64,000 nucleotides of DNA from Lethocerus indicus (GCA_019843655.1 JACDQD010000007.1:25748365-25812364); one strand, 5' to 3'; positions 14,387-25,800 are shown, numbered from the stretch's first letter. A program made the numbers and translations. Notes: a model not told the origin generated them from the sequence alone.

Positions 14387-16697
14387 TGTCCAAAATTTTA
14401 TTTTTCCGATTTCATTTATCACATGTATTACATTATTTCATTTATTACATTGTACAAGTACATGTAATACACATTAGACTGATATGTGCAGAAATTCAGT
14501 TTAAATTGCCAATGCATGTTTATTTGATAAACTATAAAAAAAAGCTGTATTAAATAAATTATAGAGTACAAGAATTGGCATTTCAGTACAACTTAGTTTT
14601 TTTTAATCTAAATCAAACATTGACATACTTCCTTTTGTGCCTTATGGAAAAAGATTCCACTATCATCACTGTTATCTATTAAATGATTCATGAAATTACT
14701 GTTTGTTGAAAAGTGACCAACAAGTTTTATTATAACTTTTCATTCTTATGTAGCATATTAAAATTGGGAAATTAATCAAAATTCAGGGCCAGGATTTGAA
14801 CCCAGGATGGTGCTGCTCTAACCAAAACCCATGACAGCTTCAGAGCCTCCTTAATTTGCTCTTTATCCACACTCTCATTATCCTGCCACTTGTACCAAGA
14901 GCAGTGGTCTTATATATGTTCTTTTTATAATAGGAAGCAGTTGTTACGGAAAAAACTACTGAGTTGAATTCGCGAGCGGTCAGGATCTACAGTACAACAT
15001 TATTTTCATTCAATTTGGTTTTAAAACCTGGTGGCAGACGAAATGTTTCTTAAACTGCAAATCTTAATTGGTTATGTCAGCTCACACAATTCTAACAGAC
15101 TAAATAGAGGGACACTAAAATTCATATTTTAAATATAACAGAAGTAAAAATTAGAATAATTTTTTACTTTAGAATTGTATTCGTTGTTTCCATCTGTAAT
15201 ATATTACACGCATATAACGGATTAAATGACAAAGTGTATACCATGAAATCTGAACTTGTCTGTATGGCCGAAGAGCTGGGAACCCTGACAGGTGAAAGGA
15301 GGACATCTTGTTTCTTCTCCTCCTGTTTAAGTTTCTCTTGGAAGTCCGATTCACTTTTTGAAGGAGTAAGTGTTGTAGGTCTGGATTTCCTGAAACATAA
15401 ATGGGAAATGTTAATATAAACTGAGGAGGGGGGACATGGTTTAGCTTCTCCTAATAGTTCATGAATCACAATTTGAATTCCGTGCCTCAGTTTGCCTTAT
15501 CACTGACAGAATAAAATTATTCAAAGTAACCTACTTTAGAGAAAGATAGTAATTTATGGAAGGCTCAAGGGCAGTGTGCCCCCCTCTCCGCAAACAAACA
15601 TTAATAGACTTAAGAAACAATTTGAATACATTTACACAAGCTACTTTCTTATTCAATTATAGTACATAAAAGTAGAATTCAAACATTATTTTTATTCTAT
15701 GTATGTGTAAGTAATTGTACTGTTGTTTGTTGTGTTTCAAGTTTAGATTTCAAATAATTAAAACCATAATAGAGTTATATTATAGTTTTCAATGAAAGTA
15801 TATTAACAACTAATTCTGAGCATAGACATTTGATCACACAGTACACAGATTATTTATACATATTGTTATGTCCCAGTATATATATAATAAAAAAAGTAAT
15901 TGTTTTTATAAGAAGAAAGCCATTTCACTTTCCTTGAGTATCAACCTCACACATCTGCGAATATAATATAATGAATATAAATGTATCCACACGAATGGCT
16001 AATATATGTTAATATTATTACACGGAGCTTTGAAGGAGCATACTTATAATTACTATATGATCGGTGGGCGATAACATAATAGACGTCACTGTAGGTGCAG
16101 GAACCGTATGTCCGTGCGAAATAACGTTCTCAAACTAGACATAGCTCGAACGGTGTACATATTTACGAGACGCGTCGCAAAAACGATGAACGCCCTATTT
16201 CAGTTTCGACAAGCGACGTAAGGAATAAGGCACAAGTCCCAGAAACTAGACGTAATTTCGAGGAGGAATCTCTCAATCGTCAAAACCTCCACGAAATCCA
16301 ACGTCATCACAAAAAATAATGAGCGGAGTAACATTCGGGCAGTAAACAAAGGAAGGATTCGACGTTCGGGAAACAAATTCCAGAGATAAAATTAGCGTTC
16401 CGTTCCGGATCCGGACGTCATCCGGTCGGTCGTCAAACAGCAGGCGACAGCCGAGCGAACGCGGGACGGAAAGTTTACGACGGGATAAGTTTTTTAAAAT
16501 TTAATTACTTAATTTACTTTCGATTGGAAAATAAGCATCGATAGACTGGTGGATAAAATAAGCGACGACCGTCCGGTGACAGCGACAGCGAGGTTACGGA
16601 GAGGTTACGCGGTTCGGTTTTTAGAATACCTGGTTATTCTGGCCGGGGTCTCGTCCTCGGCGTCGAAAAATTCTTCGGAATCGCTGCTGGCCGACAT
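2507..16697 (-). CDS. WDR44: WDR44 (rabphilin-11-like WD40 protein), 10 coding exons
   Basis: WDR44 is a Rab11 effector on recycling endosomes that also tethers to the ER through VAP proteins and affects tubular export. Coding exons in transcript order: 16630-16697, 15242-15389, 13293-13618, 10966-11383, 9099-9239, 6621-6848, 5824-6327, 4908-5069, 3648-4085, 2507-3163. Together they give 3,090 nt, 1,029 codons plus stop, in frame at every junction; human WDR44 has about 913 residues. In order the protein shows an FFAT motif (residues 8-16), a disordered Ser/Gly/Pro-rich half with a basic proline patch (VAPPRRRKKNK), the family block NLDTGEKVPLSVAE followed by INPLSLHIMRLTSEYVSN, and a C-terminal WD40 propeller from about residue 612. 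Propeller signatures such as SSSMDKTVRLWHIS, SGSLDGKIRLWNIPDKK and VRRDRNDYWEGIKVHNAVVT match the family closely. The exon 4 acceptor (at 11384-11385) was chosen because it is the only one nearby that keeps the phase. The start is the first ATG before the FFAT motif, in the promoter shared with FMR1. Confidence 0.93.
4113..4395 (+). repeat. Two-copy direct repeat of about 140-150 bp in a WDR44 intron
   Basis: Copy 1 starts near 4113 and copy 2 near 4251. Both begin AAAGGATAGG and contain the same block from ATCATTATTATCATC (4141 and 4294) through TTAACAAATGTAACTACAAC to GTACATTAATGTAAA. The shared core is offset by 153 bp and differs by only a few bases, so the duplication is recent or the two are adjacent copies of one dispersed element. 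Directly after it, 4395-4450 has a degenerate B-box-like sequence on the minus strand (GGGTTTAATCCC), so the unit may be a SINE fragment. Confidence 0.75.
6621..6848 (-). CDS. WDR44: WDR44 exon 6 with a 12-residue polyglycine run
   Basis: This 76-codon exon is phase 0 at both ends and links the disordered N-terminal half to the conserved NLDTGEK block. It encodes an Arg/Gly/Ser-rich segment with twelve consecutive glycines (genomic about 6746-6783), a histidine patch (PHHHAHLHD) and a tail ending YTTSDL. The polyglycine is coded mainly by GGA/GGC codons, so it is a likely site of length variation between individuals. The vertebrate protein has a low-complexity linker here but not this sequence. 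The assignment rests on phase and position rather than on residue identity. Confidence 0.75.
6849..9098 (-). other. WDR44 intron 5
   Basis: A 2.25-kb intron with no recognised coding sequence. It holds a TC dinucleotide run at about 7705-7728 and AT-rich unique DNA. The small open frames at 8192-8380 (plus) and 8485-8679 (minus) have no recognisable motif. Confidence 0.6.
9099..11383 (-). CDS. WDR44: WDR44 exons 4-5: proline-basic patch and SLTREFEHSLDI block
   Basis: Exon 4 (10966-11383, 139 codons plus one base) encodes a Ser/Thr-rich segment, a QQQQP run, EPDVIASTK (compare human EPDIVASTK), then VAPPRRRKKNK and a tail ending VPKLTK at a GTGAGT donor. Exon 5 (9099-9239, 47 codons) encodes SASVEDQSYGQS and SLTREFEHSLDI, ending at a GTAACA donor. 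The human family member has a Pro-rich region here (ARPPPP) that has been proposed to bind SH3 domains. The 5' edge of exon 4 lies just inside a CAG run (11399-11411), which is treated as intronic because using it would break the frame. Confidence 0.82.
10105..10192 (-). mobile_element. tRNA-derived SINE-like sequence
   Basis: On the minus strand the sequence begins GGGGATGGTCGCTCAGAGG (A-box-like) and about 45 bases later has GCTGGTTCGACTCCAG, a good RNA polymerase III B box with its T-stem, followed by TTTGCCACCA. It resembles a tRNA head but a cloverleaf with an anticodon stem is not convincing, so a SINE head or tRNA pseudogene is more likely than a working tRNA gene. It lies in the WDR44 intron between exons 4 and 5, in the sense orientation. 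Confidence 0.5.
11436..11566 (-). mobile_element. tRNA-derived SINE copy next to a WDR44 exon
   Basis: On the minus strand the element reads CCTGGCTCAGGGCGTTGGGG (A box, 11541-11558), then GTGGTTCGAATCTGCCC (B box, about 11508-11518), then a tail containing TATCTTTAAAGCAATCTCCT. A second tail copy lies at 11896-11946 with the same TATCTTTAAAGCAATCTCCT and TTAACTACATA, which marks the tail as a dispersed repeat. The tail ends about 50 bp upstream of the WDR44 exon 4 acceptor. Confidence 0.6.
11896..11946 (-). repeat. Second copy of the SINE tail
   Basis: The stretch 11919-11946 repeats the AGAGGAGATTGCTTTAAAGA block seen at 11445-11471, and 11896-11908 repeats TATGTAGTTAAAA. An extra 11 bases (CTCATTCATTG) separate the two halves in this copy. 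No A or B box is attached, so it looks like a 5'-truncated insertion. Confidence 0.55.
13293..15389 (-). CDS. WDR44: WDR44 exons 2-3 of the disordered N-terminal half
   Basis: Exon 2 (15242-15389) encodes KSRPTTLTPSKSESDFQEKL with a Lys/Glu-rich helix after it and ends ATG before GTATAC. Exon 3 (13293-13618) encodes GFEKSQNSRSKLREVRARMQ, a Gly-rich stretch (GSGGGGRGGGGGGG) and HSLTSLGRVRILSTSQDVG, ending with two bases of a lysine codon. Both are in phase with their neighbours. I recognise no domain. Placement between the FFAT exon and the EPDVIASTK exon, plus consistent splice phases, is the evidence. Confidence 0.75.
13679..13986. mobile_element. Foldback (MITE-like) element with 120-bp inverted arms
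   Basis: The left arm (13679 to about 13802) begins TACCGTAGGTTCGTGGTGTT and the right arm (about 13863 to 13986) is its near-perfect reverse complement, ending AACACCACGAACCTACGGTA. The spacer holds a second, perfect palindrome at about 13809-13833 (TTTCACTTGTAC, one base, then GTACAAGTGAAA). No open frame is present. The arms contain CTGAAGATGGCG and CCGAAACTGGTCTAGC, also found in diverged form at 45296-45424 and 56553-56611, so this is a non-autonomous repeat family. I could not define a target-site duplication. It sits in a WDR44 intron 60 bp from exon 3. Confidence 0.85.
14330..14387. repeat. AT dinucleotide microsatellite
   Basis: An interrupted run of AT/TA dinucleotides in a WDR44 intron. 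It is a simple low-complexity tract with no other signal. Confidence 0.9.
14784..14850 (-). mobile_element. SINE-like fragment with a B box
   Basis: On the minus strand, CCTGGGTTCAAATCCTGG is a well-formed B box in a T-stem, preceded at only about 10 bases by TTGGTTAGAGCAGC, which resembles an A box. The spacing is too short for a tRNA, so the element is probably a SINE with an internal deletion or a decayed tRNA copy. Confidence 0.45.
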
Positions 16698-17480
16698 TTC
16701 CCGGCTCCGATCGGCCGAGAAAGTAAAAAGGGGGGTCCGGGTAAAATAAATAGAGTGGCAGTGGGGCCCCGAGAGAGAGGAGCCACCGCCTCCTAGATAG
16801 CGGCTCGGGTGGGGGAGCCCCTCGCCTCCCCATTGGTCTTCTAGTCGGCCCCAGTCAGACTCCCAAGATGGATGACCTAGAAGTGGAAGTTTGCGGCGAG
16901 AACGGTGCCTATTACAAAGTACGTATCTCCGGGCTTCCTCCTCGGGGTTTTCGACGTTTGGCGGCCCGTTCTACGAAATGGGAGCTTCTCGTTTTTGGCC
17001 GAGGACGGTAACGGCGGGTCGTCGGTGGTTGTGTAGAGGGGGGGCGGTGTGCTCGGCGGTGGAGCGGTGCTCGCGGTTACGGGACGCCATGTCCGGGTCC
17101 GGGGGCCGTGTGCCCCCCGGGGCGGCCGCCGCCGTCGCCTCTTCTCGCCGCCGCCCCCGGGCCCGCCGCCCCCTCACACCGGCCTCGTGTACCCGGCTCC
17201 CGCCCCGAGAGTAACCTCCCGGTCTAACCTGGAAGTCCCGACCGCGTTGTCTCCCGTCCGCCCCCTTACACCGCCCCGAGCCTCATTTTTCCCTCCGTTC
17301 CGCCGACGCCGGAACCCCCCGACCCGTTTCCACCGAGTTTTCCGCGATTTCGGTCGCGTCTCGCCGTCCCGAATCTATAATTTCGCCCAACGCCGCCGGT
17401 GCCAATCGAAATTCGAGAGCGCCCGCATTCCCGTTCTTTTACTGACCGATTCTTCCTTCTGTTGCAGGCTTATGTGACCG
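16380..17480. promoter_or_regulatory. CpG-rich bidirectional promoter of WDR44 and FMR1
   Basis: The two start codons (WDR44 at 16697 on the minus strand, FMR1 at 16868 on the plus strand) are separated by 170 bp. The surrounding kilobase is strikingly rich in CG dinucleotides compared with the AT-rich flanks. An inverted CCAAT box (ATTGG, 16832-16836) lies 32 bp before the FMR1 ATG, and a CT-rich GGGGGAGCCCCTCGCCTCCC segment adjoins it. No TATA box is apparent. Such an arrangement is typical of broad, ubiquitously active divergent promoters. Transcription starts cannot be seen from sequence. Confidence 0.75.
16630..16697 (-). CDS. WDR44: WDR44 first coding exon carrying the FFAT motif
   Basis: This 68-nt exon encodes MSASSDSEEFFDAEDE followed by TPARIT and ends at a GTATTC donor. 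It was too short to stand out as an open frame. Residues 9-15 read EFFDAED, close to the FFAT consensus EFFDAxE, and the upstream DSE supplies the acidic flank such motifs need. Established knowledge: FFAT motifs bind the MSP domain of VAP-A/VAP-B on the ER, and vertebrate WDR44 has an FFAT-like motif (EEFYDA) in the same place. The exon joins in phase (22 codons plus two bases) to the exon at 15242-15389, which begins with a single completing G. Confidence 0.88.
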
Positions 17481-19850
17481 ATGTTTCGGAAAAAGAGGTT
17501 CAGGTCGCATTTGAAAATGAGTGAGTAGCCTGTTATTTTTTTGTGTGCCCGCCTTGCCGATTGGTTTTTGTTTTCCCTTTTCACCTCCTCAATTTGCTAT
17601 TTCCAGATGGCAAGCTGAGTCGAAATTTGCATTTAACCTTGTCCGATTGCCTCCTCTTAAGGAGACGGAAAGGGTTGAATTTAAGGAACTCGAAGAAGTG
17701 GAAGTCCTTTCCCGGTCCAATGATCACGAATCTTGTGGTTGGTGGCGAGCCGTCATTAAGGTTAGCTCTTTTAATTTATTGATTTAAAGTGCGCTTTTGT
17801 TCTAAGATAGTCTGGTTATTGTCAAGCGGGAAATAGGTTTGGTTTTGTCAATTATTTTTGACATAATCTTAATTTAGTTTGTGGTTTTTATTTATGTTCA
17901 TCGTGTGTCATTGTTTCTGTTGTTCCTTGTTGCATTCTTCAAGTGTGAGCACATTGTCCATTGCATCACTTTTTGCTGCTTAAAGTTTAGAGTTATGGTT
18001 GTTTTAATTTAATATGTCGCTTCATTAAATGTTAAATTTGCTTAGGTAAACTTTGAATGTATTAGCGGTACAGGCCTAAATTTTAATTTGCGTAAGTTTT
18101 GGCTTGATTGGTTTAATGAGTGGAAGGTTACATGCATACAGTGGTGCATGTATTCTATGTTACTTCCTTTATATTAAATGCTAGACAAGTATTTCATTAG
18201 TGCTCAAATTTAGAAACCTTGTGTCTATTATTAGAAACAAAAAATCATACGCTGGTTACCCATCAGGGATTTTTATAACCAAGCCTGATTAAGTATTCTG
18301 TTTCCTTGTTTGGTATTAATGTTATTTCAGTTGTTTTCTGTAAACAGTTATTTATTATTATTATTGAAATATTTTGTATACCTTTTTTCATTTATAATTA
18401 GCAACACCGTAATAATTCTGTTTGTCTGAACCAGAAGGTGTTAATGTGTAGAAATTAAGATAGTGACTACTAAAGGGTCTTTTAACTTTAGCTTTCACAT
18501 TCATTTTGTACATTTAAATGATTAAAATTATTTATGAAGTGACATTGTAAATTGATTGTAGAGTCATTGAGATAGTATCTGTACAATTCCCATCCTATTT
18601 AATAAAATAAGACCACATTGACTGAACAATTTTAATATTTTTATTTTTTGTTCAATACCTTCGACCCATTTAGAAATTTTGGCATCAAACTGCAGTTTTT
18701 CAGGCATGATCTAGTTGCTTTTTTCAGCATTATTTTTTGGATTAGTCATCTGACTTTGTAAGTTACTGTAGATGTTTTTTTCTGACTTCAAATTCTGGAT
18801 ATGAAGCGTAAATAAATTAGTCAGATAAAACCTTGGGAAATTAATTTGTCTAGTGTTGAATGCTTTCTGTGTCATCATTTTTCATATTGAATTCTTGTAA
18901 CCTGATATTAATCAGATATTATTGACTACATTATTATTGAACCTAATTCTATAATAGTTTTGTTAAATTAAGGTCAACAATGGTGTATTTATTTATCCTT
19001 TTTTCTTCTTAAAAGTAAAACTGCCTGTTTATTCAGTCATTCTACTATAAGTTTAATATTGGGGAAAATAAATCTGCAGTAAGAAATAAGTAAACATTTG
19101 AATGGAAAGTTAAGATTTAGAATTTTATAATTGACTTTATTTTAGTGTAAAAGTATTGTTTTATCCATCATGTAACAGCTATTGAATAATGATTTTTTAA
19201 ACTTTACAAAAATAAAAAGAAAAGGTAAAGAAGTGGATTGCGTAAGATTTTTAGAAATAAATACATACATTTGAAACTATAATATTAATAAATAAAATAT
19301 TAATAATTTATTTTTTAAATTTTCTTGAAACTTTATTTTCAGAATGTAATTGTTCATAATGTTAGTAGTTACAATCTATTCTCATAATTTTATTAGTTGC
19401 AATCTTTTATCATAATTTTAATTAGCTGAGACATATCCTGACTAGTTTTCCTCGTGTGTGATCCCATCTCATTATTCATTTTATTTGGAAAAGGACTGTT
19501 TAACATCTTATTTTATTTTAACATTTATTTTTTCAACATTTTATAGGTATTTTATTTGAGGAATACGTGCTTATTTCTGGTTTTCTCATTAGGATAAAAC
19601 TATTTGGTATTTCTTTTTTGTTTATGAGTTACAATTGCAAATGATATTTGATATAAATGTTATTTTCATTTGCTGTTTCTTTTCAGATGATGAAAGGAGA
19701 GTTCTTAGTTTTGGAATACCTCGGTTGGGAAACAACCTACACGGAAATAGTACCATCTGACCGGCTAAGGCACAAAAACACCAACCCTCCAATCACAAGT
19801 TCTACCTTCACAAAATTCGAGATAGAAGTACCTGAAGAGCTCCGTGAATA
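16868..19850 (+). CDS. FMR1: FMR1 exons 1-4: tandem Tudor (Agenet) domains
   Basis: Exon 1 encodes [17 protein letters not shown], matching the human start MEELVVEVRGSNGAFYK. Exon 2 ([17 protein letters not shown]) and exon 3 ([20 protein letters not shown] through CGWWRAVIK) finish Tudor 1 and begin Tudor 2, and exon 4 ([20 protein letters not shown] through [11 protein letters not shown]) ends it. In the family this module binds methyl-lysine peptides and protein partners. The aromatic residues of the second repeat (WW, F, Y) are visible. Exon 1 is too short to appear as an open frame, and its GTACGT donor is strong. Confidence 0.93.
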
Positions 19851-22800
19851 GTAAGCAGAATTAATGATGCTCTTAATTCTTTAGAGGCTTTTAGATCATA
19901 TAAATAGTAATGTTTATAAGCTATTATGCATGTCTGTGATTAATTTACGATAGTAATGTAAATGACCTACTTACTTGAGTTTTTATCAATTTATAATTAT
20001 AAATTAGGGAATTTTATAATTATTCCCTAAAAGTACTTTGAGATATTTATTCTCTACACAAAAATTATATATACTTCAATTGAGTAATATCATGTTAAAT
20101 CCTTCCATTCTAATAGATTCTAAAATCATGGTTTTCCTACAGTATTCTACAAAATTAACTTATAGTGTTAGAATTATATTGACATTTTTTATTTAACCTA
20201 TTCTGATTCTGATGTATTTCTTTAAATGGAACGTATGGCTGTTTGATTGAGTTTTTGAAAGCATTTGATTTTGTTTGAGGAATTTCATTTGTTTTTCAAT
20301 GTCTTCTACATTTCTATATTTGTAAGGCTAAGGTGGCTTATTCCAGTAATGCAAATCCTGTACTAGGTTTAGTTTAAATTTTCTCAAATTTAAATATACA
20401 CGATTAACCCAAATAATTGATGTAATGCAATATTATAGTGATCTGTGTAAATTTAAAAATGTTATGTTGGATTTGAGATAAGTGTGAAGCAGTCTTAAGT
20501 ATTTGTGGGTCACTTTTTTGTGTACTACTAGGACTTGAACCACACAGATTTGGGATTTTCTGTGATCATCAGTAGCATTTTATTAGTAATATTGTGAGAT
20601 ATTTAATGCATGTTACTGAGAAAGTTCATTTGGGATTTTAGTTTCAAATAAATAGAGGTTTTATATATATAATTCCTTTGAATTTCCAGCTATGAGTAGT
20701 TGAAAGCTTGATTTTCAGTAATCTTTTAACACTTCTTGAATAATTGTTTAATTATTCTAAAATTTCAAGGAATTCCAAGGGAACATATTCTGAAATGATA
20801 AATACTGAGTCATGGACAGATGAATTTTAACTTTTTTCTTCTTTAATCATAAAACACTTTATTATTACATATTTTTGTTTTAGATACTTTTTAAGAGCTT
20901 TCTTTTAACATTCTTTCATATATTTTTCATTTGATGCTTGGTCATTTTTCTGTTTAAGTATTTAGTGCAATTTCCATGGGAAAAACTGAACAGAATATTT
21001 TATTACTGGTTAATTCAATAAAAATTGATTATATTTACGTACGTGAATTTTCCCTTTCTTGAGAGAATTCAAGGTACTACTTCAACTTTATATCATGTAA
21101 TCAATCTTAACATATCAGTCTGTCAATTTATTATTAGTTTTGTGACTAGTGCAAATCCAGGCAGATTAAGAGATTTATAGTAATTAAAATATAGAATTAA
21201 TAAGATAGGGAGACAAATAGGATAAAATAAAAATAAATAATTAATAGGACTAAATAGGACAAATTAAATAGGAATATTAATTTCCTCAATTATCTTTTAA
21301 CATTTTTGTAGATAAAACGAACTTTTTTTTTATCAGCTATTTGCAATTGAAGCGTTAGTCGAATCGCCAACCGCCAACTTACTGGTTTGATTGCGTGGGT
21401 TGTAGTGATAACATATTAATAGTGATAACTGTCAGGAGATTTTTTCATTTTTATTGTCTTGTACAATCTAACAGATTATTCAAAATTGGGAATTATTGTT
21501 CTAAACGCATTATTCAAAATTTTCTTTTTTTAATCATTTTCATGTTTTGAGTTTGATGTTTTACATTTTTAATTTTATACACAATGTCTTAGGGTTTTTT
21601 AATAGAACCATTTTATATTTATACTGAGAAGTATTTTTGTTTTCTTATTGATAATTGCTGTGCCCACTAAATAAGTTTATTATTAAATTTTAAATTGCAA
21701 TAATTTTTTTCATCATTAAATAAAAACAAATGATTGGTTTTCTATATTATATATACATATTATTTGTAATTTAATTATTTATACAACTTTTGGGACTCCA
21801 TGATTGCAATTTATGTCGGAAATGTGTTCAGATAATAAGACCGACTATTTATTTCTTTATATTATTAAGCAATTTTTGTCATTCAATGCAAACTTCAGTT
21901 AATGATATAAATCAGCTTGTTTTCTGAAAAGATATTAGAAAGCCAGCATATTTCTGACTGGATGAAGTTTTGTGATGACATTATGACGTTGTATTAGCAC
22001 TGAACAATTTAAAACAAGACATTAGCCTATTTGCAGAAGTCTATGTATACAGGGACAAATTTTGGATTAATGACTGATTTTAATTATTGCCAATACATGA
22101 ATTTTTATGAATTTCATTGTTAATATTGTAAAAATAATATTGTTGAATAGCAAATTTGCTTGAAGATATATAATAATAACTTTCCAATAGCTCGTTAGAA
22201 GCGTACTGGCAGTGAGATATCAGATTATTTATTTTACAAAAAAATGATTTGTTATCAACAAATGAGTCACATGGGCAGGGAACATCTGGGATCATTTTGT
22301 AGGACTACACAACGAATAGTGATTACTAATGATTCATTTTTTAGAGATTTTTAGGGGGTGTATTGTAACAAAGATTAAAATAATATTTAAAACAAACATT
22401 TAAATTATAGTTTATAATATTTTCCTGCAGTCCTGTACTTGGAGAGAATCTTTAATATTATTTAGTTATGTGAAATGCTAGTTGAGAAAGGATTTTGCCT
22501 AATAGAGAGGTGTGGTTAGAGGAAGGAAGGTGTATTGGAAGTGAGGTTCAAGGTCATTTAGTTCTGTAGAAGAATAGAAGGGCTTGAAATCTTGTGGATT
22601 CTGGATTACAAAAACAGCATACTTCTAATTGCAAATATGAATTTAATTGTACGGGAAAGCTTCTTGAACCCTGGAATGTTGTTTTTACAAAGCCTTTATT
22701 TTACAAGCAATAAATTACATGTACTGATTAGTTGTCAGTGGATGTGTGAATCACTTGTTACATTGGTTGCTTTTGATTAGATAATTTGCCTGGCTTTTGA

Positions 22801-25800
22801 TACTGCTGAGTAACTAGAGTAGTATTACTGCACACTGGTCTTATTGGCATGAAATTTAATTTCCAGTGCTGGTTGAATATTGGTAGCCATAATGTTATAG
22901 CCTAATAAAATGAAATGTATTATTACATTTATTATTATTAGTGGTTCAGTTGAAATAACTAATATGCTATGCCAATAACTAAGCGTCATTCGAATTGTTT
23001 TATATTGCATTAAAGAATATATTGTGATTATTTTTCTTTTCTTTTGAACAGTTCTAAGAAGGAGAACGTGCACAAAGAATTTCAGAAAGTGATCGGAGCA
23101 TGTATCTGTCGCTACAATCCCGAAATGGGGATGTTGACTTTCATTTCGAGGAGCGAGGATTCAAAGAAAAAGGCGGCGATGCTCCAGGATATGCACTTCC
23201 GCAATCTCCACCAAAAATTGCTCCTTCTCAAGAGAACAGAGGAGGCCCAAAAACAGTTGGAATCCACAAAATTGATAAATACAGGCGGGTAAGTAAAGCG
23301 AACAAAACATTCACTGGTTCAGTTCGTAAAGTTATAGTGCGGTATTTTTAGTGATATTAAAATATATGAAAACCTTTTGCATATTTTTCATAATAGAATA
23401 TACGGACATTCCTTTTTTAATTGTAGTCAGTTTGGAATATTAAGTTTGAATATAAATGTCAAGTTGCAAAAGAATACTTCACTTACACTAAAGAACCATT
23501 TTATTGGACACATTATTATGTGTATGAAGATTTACAAAATTACTAATCCCATCAAAATTTGAGGATTATTGATTTATCGATGGTATAATATTTTCAATGA
23601 AAAATAGGATAAGATTAGTTGTGACTGTAAAAAGTAGAAATGTAAAATAGTTTGTTATAAAAAAATTAATTTGATTAATATTAGTAAATTGTCCTGTCAC
23701 TGTGCAGTATGAATAAAATATATTATTGACGTTGGTGGCTTCTATGACTGAATTATTTAAGGAACATGTACTGATTATTATTGTATTGTTTAATTCACAA
23801 AATAATTATTTACTGTATCTCTAAGGAGTGAATTAAGTGCATAATTGTATTATATTGAAAATGCCAAATTAACTTTAAATAATATTTATAACACACTTAT
23901 TTCAGAAGTTTGCTACTGATAAATTTTTTGTAATGAATTAATCGGGGGACCGATTGGGTCAGTTGACTGGGATGCATGCTCCGTGTACCAGACCTCGACC
24001 ATGCATTGGAGGCACTGTTTTCTAATTGATTTTACTAGGTTTCATAAGTTTATTAAATTAAGAGATAGAAAATGATTTTCATTATAAGTATATTTACTGT
24101 TAGAGACCTGTTTGCTGTGTGTCATCGAGAAATCTACATGTTTCCTAATTAACTGATTCAGATGGGAAACTCTGGACACAGCGATTCGGTGATGTTTGGT
24201 TGTTGAGATTGCCAAAAAGTTTGAAAGAGTGAAATATGGCCAGCCGTGGAGGTGGTGGTGGTGGGGTCTGTGGGGTCGCGGTAGAGAAAGCATCACGGCA
24301 AATCTAAATCTTTACAGTCAGTTTGAAGCCCCTGAACTCATCTGTAGAGTTTTCGGGAGTATAAATGTAAGCTCTAGAACGGTTGACCCAGACGCGGTTG
24401 GTTTCGCGGACCTTTTCTTTCTATCAATATCACCCACTGAACGAGATGGCAGGTCAAATAATTCGGCCTGTTTTTATCTGTTTTTTTTTGCAGTTACTCG
24501 GATGAATTTTCTGTGAAAGAGGATCTTATGGGTTTGGCAATCGGTGCCCATGGTCAGAACATTCAGCTCGCCAGAAAATTGGACGGTATAACCAACATTG
24601 AGTTGGAAGAAGGCTGTACGTTCAAAATATATGGAGAGGTCAGTTGAAAAATGATTTTTTGTTGAAATATTATTTGGACTAGTAATAATTGTGTCCAGAA
24701 TTTTTTAAATTACTCTTGGTACACTGAATTTGTTTTATTCGTTGTTGTTTTTTGAGTAGATTAATATTCCTTTAAATTAAGAAAATGTATATAGGCATTA
24801 ATACAATGCTGTATATAGTATATAGTTTTCGGTGAAAATTGTTGTCAAATGAGGGTATTTCTATAACATGTTATTGGCAACCAAATGTCAAAAGAGTTGA
24901 AAGCACAATTTTAGAATCAGTAATTTTACTAAAACTGGAAGAAATATAACAGTATACCAAAACTAATAAAACTTGTATATTATATACTATATACAGTATG
25001 TTATAGTTTGTTCAGGTTTTTTTCTTTGCTTTGCTATACATATTCTGGCTTATTTTATTGGCGCAAATTATGTTTATTTTATTTGAGTAACAAATATCTT
25101 ACAAATGTTAAAGATTCAATTGACTATACCATTTCGTACTAATGTAGAATCGTTTCTAATATGTTTTTAACTAATGTAACAATTGCCTATAATTACAAAC
25201 AATAATGTCACACTTCTCTGTGTGATTAGTTTGCTGTGGTTAAGTTCATACGTCTTGTGGAATACTGATAATTGTTGTATGCTTAAGTCTGGATCTTTTG
25301 TTTTTGGAATTGTGACTGTCATTAAACCCTCTAAGTCCCGGCCAATGTGAGTCAAATTGAAATCTTTTTTAGGTTCAATTAAGCATTCCAATACGAGTAT
25401 ACACCAATTTTATATACAATTTATTGTATTGTTTCAGACGAGTGAGGCTGTGAAAAAGGCGCGAACAATGTTGGAGTATAGTGAAGAGTCAATGCAGGTT
25501 GAAAGGCACCTCGTCGGCAAAGTGATTGGAAAGAATGGAAGGATCATCCAAGAAATTGTGGATAAAAGTGGTGTTGTAAGTAATTTTTTTAAAACATTAT
25601 TTAAACATTTCACAATATTTATGCATGTTGACTTCAAATTTATACAAATAAGCGATTGACATGAAAAATTGTTAATTGGTGTTATAATTTCTGTTTCAGT
25701 CTCACGGTGACTAATATTTTTATTCACACTATATGACCTAAATAAAAGTTTAACCATAATATTTTACGATTTAATGCAATTAACTCAGTACAGTAATACA

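Noticed and set aside
17049..17477. 142-codon plus-strand frame in FMR1 intron 1
   Set aside because: It is CpG-island sequence with Pro/Arg-rich translation in several frames at once; it overlaps the intron 1 acceptor of FMR1 exon 2.
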